A DNA stretch of 64,000 bases, from the NCBI GenBank assembly GCA_963734575.1, contig CAVTHT010000016.1:1-64000 (forward strand), given 5' to 3'. Source of the DNA: CAIWHR01 sp963734575 (lineage in GTDB: Bacteria > Pseudomonadota > Gammaproteobacteria > Burkholderiales > Casimicrobiaceae). This document shows, piece by piece, positions 26,770 to 35,647 of the stretch. The notes under the pieces are model-generated. The model did no database searches, was not told where the DNA came from, and worked only from the letters and a program-made list of their open reading frames with translations. Each line of letters begins with the position of its first letter. Positions within the stretch are counted from its first letter, which is position 1. Both the position numbers and the translations under genes were made by a program.

Positions 26770-28156
26770 ATGCCTGCATCGCTCGCGCTCTACGACAACT
26801 ACACGCGTTCCCTGCGCCCGTTCGAACCCCTCGATGCGGCGGGCGAGGTGGGCATGTACACCTGCGGCCCGACGGTCTACGACTACCAGCACATCGGCAA
26901 CTTCCGCACCTTCCTGTTCGAGGACGTGCTGAAGCGCGTGCTGACGTGGAACGGTCATCGCGTGCGCCATGTGATGAACATCACCGACGTGGGCCATCTC
27001 ACCTCCGACGCCGACACGGGCGAGGACAAGATGGAGAAGGGCGCCCGACGCACGGGCAAGACGGCGTGGGAGATCGCGCAGCTCTACACCGACGCCTTCC
27101 TCGCCGACATGGCGCGACTCAATCTCGAGCCGCCCACCGTGCTCTGCCGCGCAACGGATCACATTCGCGAGCAGATCGATTTCATCGCCGACATCGAGAA
27201 GAACGGCTTCGCGTATCGCACGAGCGACGGCGTCTATTTCGACACGGCGCGCCAGCCCGACTACGGCCATCTCGCGCGGCTCGACATCAAGGGCCTCGAC
27301 GCCGGCCGGCGCGTCGACCTCGGCGAGAAGCGCCAGGCCACCGATTTCGCGCTGTGGAAGTTCTCCGCCCCGGGCGAGCACCGCCAGATGGAATGGGACA
27401 GCCCCTGGGGCCGCGGCTTTCCGGGATGGCATATCGAGTGCTCGGCGATGGCGCAGAAATACCTCGGCGATTTCTTCGACGTGCACTGCGGCGGCGAGGA
27501 CCACATTCCGGTGCACCACACCAACGAGATCGCGCAAACGCAGGCGCGCGTGGGCACCCGGCTCGCGAATTTCTGGGTGCATGGCTACTTCCTGCTGCTC
27601 AACGACGCCAAGATGGCCAAGTCCGCGGGCGAATTCCTGCGCGTCCAGTCGCTCGTCGATCGCGGCTACGACCCGCTGGCGTTCCGCTACCTGTGCCTCA
27701 CGGCGCACTACCGCACGCAGCTCAATTTCACGTGGGACGCGCTCGACGGTGCGGCGACCGGCCTCGATCGCATGCGGGCCGGCTTTCATGCGCTGCCCGA
27801 CGACGGGAGCGCTCCCGACGCCGGGGCCGTCGAACGCTGCACCGCGCACCTCAACGACGACCTCAACGTGCCCCGTGCGCTCGCCGTGGCGTGGGAGGTC
27901 CTGCGCGGGGATCTCGCGCCCGGTGTGAAGCGCGCGACACTGGCGGCGTTCGATGCGCGTGTTCGGCCTGGGACTCGCGGCCTGGGTGCCGCGCGCGCAG
28001 GTCGCACCGGCGGAGGTTCAGGCACTCGCCGAGGAACGGCTTGCGGCGCGCAAGGCCCGCAACTGGCCCGAAGCGGACCGCCTGCGGGCGGCACTCCACG
28101 CTGCGGGCTGGGAAATGGCCGATCGCGCGGACGGCTACGACCTGAAGAAGCGCTGA
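26770..28156 (+). CDS. cysS: cysteinyl-tRNA synthetase (one shift near the 3' end)
   Basis: The start ATG 26770 gives the family N terminus (LALYDNYTRSLRPFEP). The class I signature appears as CGPTVYDYQHIGNFRTF and KMAKSAGEF (KMSKS loop). Zinc ligands are in the first Cys of MYTCGPTV, in ECSAM and in HHTNEIAQ. The frame breaks at about 27957, where one extra base (GCG-C-GTG) separates ATLAAFDA from VFGLGLAAWVPR. The rest (PAEVQALAEERLAARKARNW; EADRLRAALHAAGWEM) is the normal C-terminal domain. Corrected length is 461 residues. As the only cysteinyl-tRNA synthetase seen here it should be essential, which argues that the shift is a sequence error. Confidence 0.93.
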
Positions 28157-28485
28157 AGCGACGCGCCGCAAGCGCGCGCGTCACCCGAAGCGTCGGCCCC
28201 GGCGACCTCGGCGCAGCCCTGCGGTGATCCATGCGCCGCGGCCGCTGGTCGCATTTCGTCGTCACCGGGCGGCGTTTGCCCGCATTTTTGCCCCGTTCGT
28301 CGCGCACGCCTTGTACCGTGCGGGTGTGCGGCCTAGGATGAAGTCATCGACGGTCGGCTCCGATCCCTGAATCGGCCGGGCAACGCGGTGAATCCAAAAC
28401 GGTGGGCCGCCGCATCCAAGGATCGTAACGTCGACAATCATCGCCCCAGGGCCACGGCCGCCGGGGCTTTCGGGAAGGAGCAGTC
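28157..28485. other. intergenic region upstream of the first small-protein gene
   Basis: No gene is supported in these 329 bases. The 3' part holds the element described at 28388-28429. A short hairpin such as CGGCCGCCGGGG near 28455 is possible, but I see no terminator with a T run for cysS. Confidence 0.45.
28388..28429 (+). promoter_or_regulatory. element shared by the two small-protein genes, copy 1
   Basis: GTGAATCC (28388-28395) and CGTAAC (28424-28429) are separated by exactly 28 bases. The same two boxes with the same spacing, and a GCATC at the same place in the spacer, occur upstream of the paralogous gene at 29150. The element ends 56 bases before the ATG. It may be a promoter read by the neighbouring ECF sigma factor; this is inference. 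Confidence 0.45.
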
Positions 28486-28743
28486 ATGCAACGGTATCGA
28501 CTCACCCCCACCACCGCGGCGATGGGCGGCATTGCCGCCGCGTGCGCGACCGTCGCCACCCTTGCCGTCGCCGTGCTGCTGCCGGCGCGCATGATGCCCA
28601 ACACCGATCCGCAGGCACCGGCCGCGTTCGCGCCGTCGGCGATCGAGATTGCCATCGTGCCCTCGCGCATTGACGTGATCGGCTTCCGCGGCACGAAGCC
28701 CAAGACGGCCGCCGACACCGCCGCGATGATGCTCGCCGCCTGA
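28486..28743 (+). CDS. small membrane-anchored protein of unknown function, paralogue 1 (85 aa)
   Basis: The gene has the ribosome site AAGGAGCAGTC before its ATG. The protein has one N-terminal transmembrane or uncleaved signal segment (GGIAAACATVATLAVAVLLP, about residues 14-33). A short linker with NTDPQAPAAFAP follows, then the block IEIAIVPSRIDVIGFRGTK and an Ala-rich tail. The paralogue at 29150 shares ATVAT, AVLLPA, TDP and PSRIDVIG. Orientation should place the PSRIDVIG block outside the inner membrane. I know no family for it. It is followed by a strong terminator and lies near an ECF sigma/anti-sigma pair. Confidence 0.7.
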   Translation: MQRYRLTPTTAAMGGIAAACATVATLAVAVLLPARMMPNTDPQAPAAFAPSAIEIAIVPSRIDVIGFRGTKPKTAADTAAMMLAA

Positions 28744-28764
28744 ACGCGGCCACATCACTAAGAG

Positions 28765-28796
28765 ACGGCCGGGCGCTTGCCCGGCCGTTTGCTTTT
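28765..28796 (+). terminator. Rho-independent terminator after small gene 1
   Basis: A perfect 10-bp stem, ACGGCCGGGC (28765-28774) with GCCCGGCCGT (28779-28788), encloses the loop GCTT. It is followed by TTGCTTTT. Confidence 0.88.
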
Positions 28797-29149
28797 GCTG
28801 GCGCGCAACCCACCGCGGCCCCACGCGCGGTGATCCGCGTCGTACATGTTCGGTAGCAGTAGCGGCGATTCGCTTCCCGCGCGTGGCACCGCATGCTCCG
28901 ATCGCATTCGCGACTCATCGGCACGAGCTTCGATCCGCTTCGTCCGCGCTGTGCGTTGCTGACGCCGCGATTCGAGGGGTTCGTCGCTTGGCCATTGAGC
29001 CCCTCGCGGCGGGTGCCTACGATGCAGCCATCACGAGACCGCGCGATGCCAATGCCGACAAGTGAATCCGGATCGGACGCTTGCAGCATCAAACAGCCGT
29101 AACACGCAAACGACCGCACGCGGCCACTCACCGAAAGCAAGGAGCACTC
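28797..29149. other. intergenic region between the two small-protein genes
   Basis: No gene is supported. The only structure I recognise is the second copy of the shared upstream element at 29062-29103. The region otherwise has no repeat of the first gene, so the duplication covers the coding sequence, the ribosome site and the upstream element but not the spacer. Confidence 0.45.
29062..29103 (+). promoter_or_regulatory. element shared by the two small-protein genes, copy 2
   Basis: GTGAATCC (29062-29069), 28 bases, then CGTAAC (29098-29103), the same layout as at 28388-28429. The element ends 46 bases before the ATG at 29150. The spacers differ except for GCATC at the same offset, which suggests that the boxes are the conserved part. 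Confidence 0.45.
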
Positions 29150-29404
29150 ATGAAACACGTAGAACAGAACCCCGTCGTTCCGGCCATCGGCGCACTCGCC
29201 GCCGTTCTTGCGACGGTCGCGACGTTTGGGCTCGCGGTGCTCCTGCCGGCAACGGCGACGCCGGGGACGGACCCTTCCGTACTCGCGGCGCAAAGGCAGC
29301 AGGCTGTGCCGATCGAGGTTGCCATCTCGCCGTCGCGCATCGACGTCATCGGCGTGCGCAACGACAAGTCGGCCCTGAGCGAAGCAGGCGCCCCGCGCAG
29401 CTGA
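29150..29404 (+). CDS. small membrane-anchored protein of unknown function, paralogue 2 (84 aa)
   Basis: ATG 29150 is chosen for its ribosome site AAGGAGCACTC, nearly identical to that of paralogue 1. The protein has one hydrophobic segment (IGALAAVLATVATFGLAVLL, about residues 13-32), a TDPSVLAAQ linker and the block PIEVAISPSRIDVIGVRNDK, then a short polar tail. About half of the aligned positions match paralogue 1, concentrated in the membrane segment and the PSRIDVIG block. No cysteine or known catalytic motif is present. Its function is unknown. Confidence 0.7.
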   Translation: MKHVEQNPVVPAIGALAAVLATVATFGLAVLLPATATPGTDPSVLAAQRQQAVPIEVAISPSRIDVIGVRNDKSALSEAGAPRS

Positions 29405-29421
29405 TCCCCTCGGCTGCACCC

Positions 29422-29456
29422 AGACGGCCGGGCCATCGCCCGGCCGTCTGCTTTCC
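29422..29456. terminator. bidirectional terminator between small gene 2 and the anti-sigma gene
   Basis: A 12-bp stem, AGACGGCCGGGC (29422-29433) with GCCCGGCCGTCT (29438-29449), has the loop CATC. CTTTCC follows on the plus side. It lies between converging genes (stops at 29404 and 29459) and can serve both. Confidence 0.75.
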
Positions 29457-29458
29457 GG

Positions 29459-30172
29459 TCAGAAGAGACGTTGCACCGCGCCGGTGTAGAGCACGGGACC
29501 GGTCGGCAATCCGGTGGGCGAGCCGCCCGCCGGCTCGAGGCTGACGGCGAGCGCAGGAACGTTCTGAAGGGTGGCGTCAGCGGGCCTCGCCAGCACGAGG
29601 CGCGCCACGCCTGTCGCCGAAACGAGGCCGAGGGATTGCGGGTTGCGCCCTTCCGGCAGGGCCCAGAGCTCGAGCGCGCGGTCGGCCGCCAACGGCACCG
29701 TCGCCACGGCTTTGACGAGCAGGGTCCGGCTGCCGGGCGCCGCCGAGGCCACGAGCGCCGGGCGCGCGTCCTGTCCGGCGAGCACGACGACCAGGGCTTC
29801 GGCCTGCTCGCGTCCGGGCAACGAGGCCAGCAACACCCCGAGAACCATCGCCAGCGCAAAGCCGGCCAGGGCGAGCCCCCGCCAGAGCGCAAGACTCGCC
29901 CAGCCGCGCCTGCCTTCGGCCCGGGTGGCGTCGGCCAGTCCGAGGCGACCCTGGATGCCCTGCCAGACCCGTGGCGCCGGTGTGACCGCGGGTACGCCCT
30001 CGGCGAGCCCGGCCAGCCGATATTCCCAGCTGCGCAGGACCGCGGCCACGCGGGCGTCGCGCCGGGCGATCGCCGCGAGCCGAAGCCGCGCCCGCGGCGA
30101 AAGCGTGCCGAGCGCGTACTCCGCCGCGAGGGCGTCGAGGCGGCGACTGCGGTCGGGATGGCCGAGATCCAT
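29459..30172 (-). CDS. anti-sigma factor, RskA type
   Basis: The 237-residue protein has the usual RskA layout. A cytoplasmic N-terminal anti-sigma domain (LDALAAEYALGTLSPRARLR, about residues 12-80) is followed by a single transmembrane helix (GLALAGFALAMVLGVLLASL, about 118-137). The periplasmic RskA C-terminal domain contains RALELWALPEGRNPQSLGLV and AVSLEPAGGSPTG, the two most conserved blocks of the family. It should hold the sigma factor encoded just upstream (27 bases away, same strand) until regulated proteolysis releases it. The signal is unknown. Confidence 0.9.
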   Translation of the reverse strand: MDLGHPDRSRRLDALAAEYALGTLSPRARLRLAAIARRDARVAAVLRSWEYRLAGLAEGVPAVTPAPRVWQGIQGRLGLADATRAEGRRGWASLALWRGLALAGFALAMVLGVLLASLPGREQAEALVVVLAGQDARPALVASAAPGSRTLLVKAVATVPLAADRALELWALPEGRNPQSLGLVSATGVARLVLARPADATLQNVPALAVSLEPAGGSPTGLPTGPVLYTGAVQRLF

Positions 30173-30199
30173 GCTAGGAGGACATCGCGTGAACAGGCC

Positions 30200-30799
30200 C
30201 TAGTGGACGTAGCCGGAGCGGTCGAGGCACTGTCGCAGGCGCTCGAGCCCGCGGCGAACCCATGACTTCACGGTGCCGAGCGGCTGGCGCAGCTGCAGCG
30301 CGAGCTCGGCATGACTCAAGCCCTGATAGAACGCGAGCGCGATCGCCTGTTTCTGGCCGCCCTCGAGCGTCTCCACGCAATTGCGCACCGACCGGCTTTC
30401 CGCGCCGGTCAGCAGCATGTCCATGGGCGTCGGGTCATCGGATGGAAAGTCGAGATCCGGCTCGCCGTCGTCGCCCCCATCGCGGGTGATCGAGACGGTG
30501 TCGAGCTCGCGGCGCCGGATCTGGTCGAGGCACCGGTTGCGCACGATGCTCGTCAGCCACGTCAGCGGCTGGCTTTTCGCCGCCGCGTAGGTGCCGGCGT
30601 GGTGCCAGACGCTGACGTACACGTCCTGCAGCACTTCTTCCGCCGCCGGAGCATCGCGCAGCATGCGCAACGCGACGCCGTAGAGCTGTCCCGACGTGAC
30701 CCGATAGAGCTCGGCAAACGCGGCCTGGTCGGCGAGCGCGGTGCGGGCCAGGAGGTCGGCGAGGACCGCGCTGCGTTGCGGAGCGTTGGCGGTGGCCAT
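30200..30799 (-). CDS. ECF RNA polymerase sigma factor, SigK-like
   Basis: The 199-residue protein has region 2 (AFAELYRVTSGQLYGVALRM; EEVLQDVYVSVWHHA; WLTSIVRNRCLDQIRRRELD) and region 4 (IALAFYQGLSHAELALQLRQ; GTVKSWVRRGLERLRQCL) with a short acidic linker. Pairing with an RskA-type anti-sigma gene supports the SigK-like group. These factors control small regulons and often their own operon. The upstream minus-strand sequence includes TCCAAAAC (30831-30824), which also occurs in the element before small gene 1. This is weak support for autoregulation and for a shared regulon. Confidence 0.92.
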   Translation of the reverse strand: MATANAPQRSAVLADLLARTALADQAAFAELYRVTSGQLYGVALRMLRDAPAAEEVLQDVYVSVWHHAGTYAAAKSQPLTWLTSIVRNRCLDQIRRRELDTVSITRDGGDDGEPDLDFPSDDPTPMDMLLTGAESRSVRNCVETLEGGQKQAIALAFYQGLSHAELALQLRQPLGTVKSWVRRGLERLRQCLDRSGYVH

Positions 30800-30835
30800 G
30801 CGTTCTGGTACGCGGCGGCGGCGGTTTTGGACGCG

Positions 30836-31390
30836 TCAGCCGCCCGCGCGCTGCCGCTGCCAGAGCACGTCGCTGCCGCCGCCGGCGCGGTTCAGCGCGC
30901 GCGCCATCACGAACAACAGGTCCGACAGCCGGTTGAGGTAGCGCCGCACCGGATCGCTGACCGTCTCGCCCGTCCCGAGCGCGACGACCGCGCGCTCGGC
31001 GCGGCGGCATACCGTGCGCGAAACGTGCGCGAGCGCTGCCGGCCTGCTGCCGCCGGGCAGGATGAATTCCTTGAGCGGCGGCAGGTCGGCGTTGAGTGCT
31101 TCGACCGCGTCCTCCAGCCGGGCGACGTGCTCGTCGGTTACCGCGGTGTACCCGGGTATGGAGAGCTCGCCCCCGAGGTCGAAGAGGTCGTGCTGCACTT
31201 CGCGCAGCGTGGCGGTGATGCCCGGCGGCAGCGGCTCGGCGAGCAGGACGCCGAGCGTCGAGTTGAGCTCGTCGACCTCGCCGATCGCCGCGATGCGACG
31301 CGAATCCTTGGCGGTGCGCGAGCCGTCACCGAGTCCCGTCGTGCCTGCGTCGCCGGTGCGGGTGACGATCTTGGAGAGCCTGTGACCCAT
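30836..31390 (-). CDS. cob(I)yrinic acid a,c-diamide adenosyltransferase, PduO type
   Basis: The 184-residue protein has the PduO signature: the N-terminal TRTGDAGTTGLGDGSRTAKD (ATP-binding loop), GEVDELNSTLGVLLAE, and FILPGGSRPAALAHVSRTVC followed by RRAERAVVAL (the conserved RRAER segment). It transfers adenosyl from ATP to cob(I)alamin to make adenosylcobalamin. No cobalamin-dependent enzyme gene is in the window. It lies 36 bases upstream of the sigma gene start on the same strand, so it may be transcribed together with it. Confidence 0.93.
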   Translation of the reverse strand: MGHRLSKIVTRTGDAGTTGLGDGSRTAKDSRRIAAIGEVDELNSTLGVLLAEPLPPGITATLREVQHDLFDLGGELSIPGYTAVTDEHVARLEDAVEALNADLPPLKEFILPGGSRPAALAHVSRTVCRRAERAVVALGTGETVSDPVRRYLNRLSDLLFVMARALNRAGGGSDVLWQRQRAGG

Positions 31391-31528
31391 GGTGCATCTT
31401 CCGTGGTCGTGGCGAGGCGCCGCAGCATACGAGATGCAGCGAGCCCGGGCAAGGCGCCGCGGGCGGCGCCGTGGATACGCCAGTATGATGGCACTTCCCC
31501 GCGTCACTCGCTCCACCTGCGACCAGCC

Positions 31529-33171
31529 ATGGATGCCTTCGAACGGGACCTCGATCGCAACACCGCGAACTACACGCCGCTCTCGCCGATCTCGCTCATC
31601 GCGCGCACGGCCTACACGTATCCGTCGCACGTCTCCGTCGTCCACGGCGCGCGCCGCTACACGTGGGCCGAGACCTATGCGCGCTGTCGGCGGCTCGCCT
31701 CGGCGCTGTCGCGCGCGCGGTATCGGCCGCGGCGACACCGTCGCGGTGATGGCCGCCAACACGCCGGAGATGGTCGAGGCGCACTTCGGCGTGCCCATGA
31801 CCGGCGGCGTGCTCAATACGCTCAACACGCGCCTCGATGCCGATGCGATCGCCTTCATGCTGCGGCACGGCGAAGCGAAGGTGCTGCTGACGGACTGCGA
31901 GTTCGCGCCGACGGTGCAAGCGCGCGCTCGCGCAGCTCGACGCGCCGCCACGCGTGATCGACATCGTGCGACAGCGAAGGCCCCGGCGGCGAGCGGCTGG
32001 GCGAGATGCGACTACGAGGCCTTCATCGCCGACGGGCGACCCGGAGTTCGCGTGGGCAGCTTCCGGCCGACGAATGGAATGCCATCGCGCTGAACTACAC
32101 CTCGGGTACCACCGGCAATCCGAAGGGCGTCGTGTACCACCACCGCGGCGCCTATCTCAACGCGCTGTCGCAACATCATCGACTGGGGCATGCCGCACCA
32201 CGCCGTCTACCTGTGGACGCTGCCGATGTTCCACTGCAACGGCTGGTGCTTCCCGTGGACGATGGCGGCGAACGCGGGCACCAACGTGTGCCTGCGCCGG
32301 GTCGAGCCGAAGCTCATCTTCGACGCCATCCGCACGCATCGCGTCACGCACTACTGCGGCGCGCCGATCGTGCACAACGCGCTCATCAACGCGCCGGCCG
32401 AGTGGAAGACCGGGATCGATCACGTCGTGCACTGCCTCGTGGCGGGCGCGGCGCCTCCGGCGGCGGTGATCGAGGGCATGGAGCGGATGGGCTTCGACAT
32501 CACCCACGTCTATGGCCTGACCGAGACCTACGGACCGGCCGCGGTGTGCGCCAAGCACGAGGAGTGGAGCAGCGCTCGACATCGGCGCGCGCACGGAGCG
32601 CAACGGCCGCCAGGGCGTGCGCTACACGTGCGAGGAGGGCATGACCGTCATGGACCCGGAGACGATGGCGCGAGGTGCCATGGGACGGCGAGACGATGGG
32701 CGAGATCATGTTCCGCGGCAACATCACCATGAAGGGCTATCTCAAGAACCCCAAGGCGACGGCCGATGCGTTCGCCGGCGGCTGGTTCCACTCCGGCGAC
32801 CTCGCGGTGATGCAGCCGGACGGCTACGTCAAGATCAAGGACCGTTCCAAGGACATCATCATCTCCGGCGGCGAGAACATCAGCTCGCTCGAGGTCGAGG
32901 ACGCGCTGTATCGTCATCCGGCGGTGCTCGCGGCGGCGGTCGTCGCGCAGCCGGATCCGAAGTGGGGCGAGACGCCGTGCGCGTTCGTCGAGCTCAAGCC
33001 GGGCGCGAGCACCACGGAGGCAGGAGCTCATCGAGCATTGCCGCGCAGCATCTCGCGCGCTTCAAGGCGCCGAAGCGCGTGGTGTTCGGCGAGCTGCCGA
33101 AGACCTCGACCGGCAAGATCCAGAAGTTCGTGCTGCGCGACCAGGCGAAGTCGGCCAGCGCCATCGAGTAG
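31529..33171 (+). CDS. AMP-forming acyl-CoA synthetase (eleven shifts)
   Basis: The protein begins MDAFERDLDRNTANYTPLSP. It carries the adenylate-forming motifs YTSGTTGNPKGVVYHHRGAY (P-loop), WTLPMFHCNGWCFPWTMAAN, YGLTETYGPA, the hinge GWFHSGDLAVMQPDGYVKIK, DRSKDIIISGGENISSLEVE and the catalytic lysine in LPKTSTGKIQKFVLR. The FHCNGWCFPW block points to the medium/long-chain group. Eleven single-base insertions (about 31717, 31922, 31969, 32009, 32036, 32054, 32171, 32574, 32674, 33020 and 33044) restore one frame of 543 residues, the family length, and 1643 minus 11 is divisible by three. It activates a carboxylic acid to its CoA thioester. It is first of a unit with enoyl-CoA hydratase and a liv-type transporter. 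Confidence 0.85.
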
Positions 33172-33180
33172 GAGCCTGCC

Positions 33181-33992
33181 ATGAATGCACCCCGTCGAAG
33201 ACGGCTGCTGCAGGAGCTTGTGCTGCGCGAGGACCGTGCCGGCGTCGCCACCCTCACGCTCAACCGGCCCGGCGCAGTTCAACGCGCTCAACGGCGACAT
33301 GCTCGACGGCGCTGCAGCGTCGATCTCGATGCCCTCGCCGGCGGAGCCGCAGGTCCGCGTGGTCGTGCTCGCCGGCGCGGGACGGGCGTTCTGTCCGGGG
33401 CACGATCTCAAGGAGATGCTCGCCGAATTCCATCGAAGCCGTTCCTGAGCGATCTGTTCCGCCGCTGCAGCAACGTGATGCTCACGATCCACGCGCTGCC
33501 CCAGCCGGTCATCGCGCAAGGTGCACGGCATCGCCACGGCCGCGGGCTGCCAGCTCGTGGCGACGGCGGATCTCGCGGTCGGCAGCGACGACGCGCGCTT
33601 CGCCACGTCGGGGATCAACTTCGGTCTCTTCTGCGCGACGCCCGGGTGTGCCGGTGTCGCGCAACGTATCGCGCAAGCGCGCGTTCGAGATGCTGCTGAC
33701 CGGCGCATTCATCGATGCGCCGACGGCGCTCGCCTGGGGGCTCGTCAACCGCGTCGTGCCGGCGGCAGGAGCTCGATGCCGCGACGGACGAGCTTGCGCG
33801 ACCGGATGATGGACAAGCCGGCGACGGTCCTCGCCGCCGGCAAGCGGTTCTTCTACGCGCAGCTCGAGCGTCCCATCGAGGACGCCTATCGCGAGGCGAC
33901 GACGGAGATCACGCGCAACATGCTGGCGGACGAGGCGCAGGAAGGCGTGGGCGCCTTCGTCGAGAAGCGCAAGCCGCGCTGGCGAGTTGTAG
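33181..33992 (+). CDS. enoyl-CoA hydratase/isomerase family protein (many shifts)
   Basis: Ten bases after the synthetase. Readable crotonase blocks are LVLREDRAGVATLTLNRP, VRVVVLAGAGRAFCPGHDLK (oxyanion-hole region), PQPVIA then VHGIATAAGCQLVATADLAV (second oxyanion segment) and MLLTGAFIDAPTALAWGLVN. The likely end is KRKPRWEL with TAG at 33990. The frame needs about eleven added-base corrections, three of them between 33303 and 33346. The repaired length is about 266 residues, typical for the family, and the count agrees with length modulo three. It hydrates the double bond of enoyl-CoA or acts as an isomerase, and probably works on the product of the upstream synthetase. Confidence 0.78.
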
Positions 33993-34105
33993 CACTGCGC
34001 GGCGCCCCGGGCGAGCGCCGCCGTCCCTTCATTGCCACGCTGTGGCGCTTACCCCATAATCCGCGGCCACATTTGAAGGAGGAAGGCGCGTCACGCGCCG
34101 GCGGT

Positions 34106-34862
34106 ATGGCCGACGACACGATCCTGGAAACCAGGCAGCTCACCAAGGAGTTCAAGGGTTTCGTCGCCGTCAAGGACGTCAACCTGAACGTCGCCCGGGC
34201 ACGATCCACGCTCTCATCGGGCCGAACGGCGCCGGCAAGACGACCTGCTTCAACCTGCTCACGCATTTCCTGACACCCACCCGCGGCCAGATCTTCTACA
34301 ACGGCCGCGAGATCACCGGCTCGCGCCCGGCAACGATCGCGCGCATGGGCCTCGTGCGGTCGTTCCAGATTTCGGCGGTGTTTCCGAACCTGACGGTGCT
34401 CGAGAACGTGCGCGTGGCGCTGCAGCGCAAGCGCGGCCATTCGTTCGACTTCTGGCGCTCGCGGCGCGCCCTCGAGGCCCTGACGGCGCGCGCGGACGAG
34501 CTGATCGAGGCCGTCGGGCTGGTCGAGTTCGCGGCGCACGCCGGCGGGCGAGCTCGCCTATGGCCGCAAGCGCGCGCTCGAGATCGCCACGACGCTTGCA
34601 CTCGACCCGGAGATGATGCTGCTCGACGAGCCCACGGCCGGCATGACGCACGAGGACGTCGAGCGCATCTCGGCCCTGATCAAGCAGGTCGCGCAGAATC
34701 GCACCGTGCTGATGGTGGAGCACAACCTCGGCGTCGTGTCGACGCTGTCCGATTACATCACCGTGCTCGCGCGCGGCGAGGTCCTGGCCGAGGGCGATTA
34801 CGCCACGGTGTCGCAGGCATCCGCAGGTGATCGAAGCCTATCTGGGGCAGCCGCATGCCTGA
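34106..34862 (+). CDS. livG: branched-chain amino-acid-type ABC transporter ATPase LivG (shifted)
   Basis: The protein starts MADDTILETRQLTKEFKGFV. It has Walker A IGPNGAGKTTCFNLLTHFLT, the LivG-specific RMGLVRSFQISAVFPNLTVL, the signature region as ELAYGRKRALEIATTLALDP (a normal variant in this family), Walker B MMLLDEPTAGM and the H-loop VLMVEHNLGVVSTLSD. Frame corrections are needed at about 34197 (two bases), 34549 and 34816. These give 250 residues, the usual length. It is one of the two ATPases of a HAAT-type importer with the livF, livK, livH and livM genes downstream. Confidence 0.87.
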
Positions 34863-35610
34863 CGAGCGCCTCTCCGCGGCAGGCGCGGCCGCTCCGGGCG
34901 CCGCCATCGCGCCGCTGCTGTCGGTGCGCGGACTCAACGCGTGGTACGGCGAATCGCACATCCTGCACGGCGTCGACTTCGACGTGATGCGCGGGCGAGG
35001 TGGTCACGCTGCTCGGACGCAACGGCGCGGGCAAGACCACCACGCTCAAGTCCATCATGGGCATCGTGCCGCGACGCGAGGGCTCGATCAGCTACGAAGG
35101 CGACGAGATCGATCGGGCTCGCGTCGAACCGCATCGCCCGCCGCGGCATCGCGTGGTGCCCGGAGGAGCGCGGCATCTTCGCGAGCCTGTCCGTCGAGGA
35201 GAACCTGCTGCTGCCGCCGGTGGTGCGCGAGGGCGGGCTGTCGATGATGCAGATCTTCGAGCTCTTCCCGAACCTGCAAGGAGCGGCTGCGGAGCCAGGG
35301 CACCAAGCTTTCCGGCGGCGAGCAGCAGATGCTCGCCATCGGCCGCATCCTGCGCACCGGCGCACGGCTGCTCCTGCTCGACGAGCCGACCGAGGGCCTC
35401 GCGCCGGTGATCGTGCAGCAGATCGGGCGGACGATCACGCGTCTCAAGGCGCAGGGCTTCACGATCCTGCTGGTCGAGCAGAACTTCCGCTTCGCCGCCA
35501 CGGTTGCCGACCGCCACTACGTCATGGAGCACGGCCGCGTCGTGGACATGATCCCCAATGCGGAGCTCGACGCGAACATGGCCAAGCTGCACGATTATCT
35601 CGGCGTTTGA
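34855..35610 (+). CDS. livF: branched-chain amino-acid-type ABC transporter ATPase LivF (three shifts)
   Basis: The start overlaps the livG stop by eight bases. Features are LNAWYGESHILHGVDF, Walker A LLGRNGAGKTTTLKSIMGIV, RRGIAWCPEERGIFASLSVE (the LivF-specific block), signature KLSGGEQQMLAIGRIL, Walker B LLLLDEPTEGLAP and the switch motif ILLVEQNFRFA. Insertions at about 34996, 35118 and 35280 break the frame. Removing them leaves 250 residues. The importer substrate may be an aliphatic or aromatic acid rather than leucine, given the neighbouring acyl-CoA synthetase; this is inference. Confidence 0.87.
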
Positions 35611-35647
35611 TCGGGACCAGGCAATACGACCACCACCAGGAGGAACC

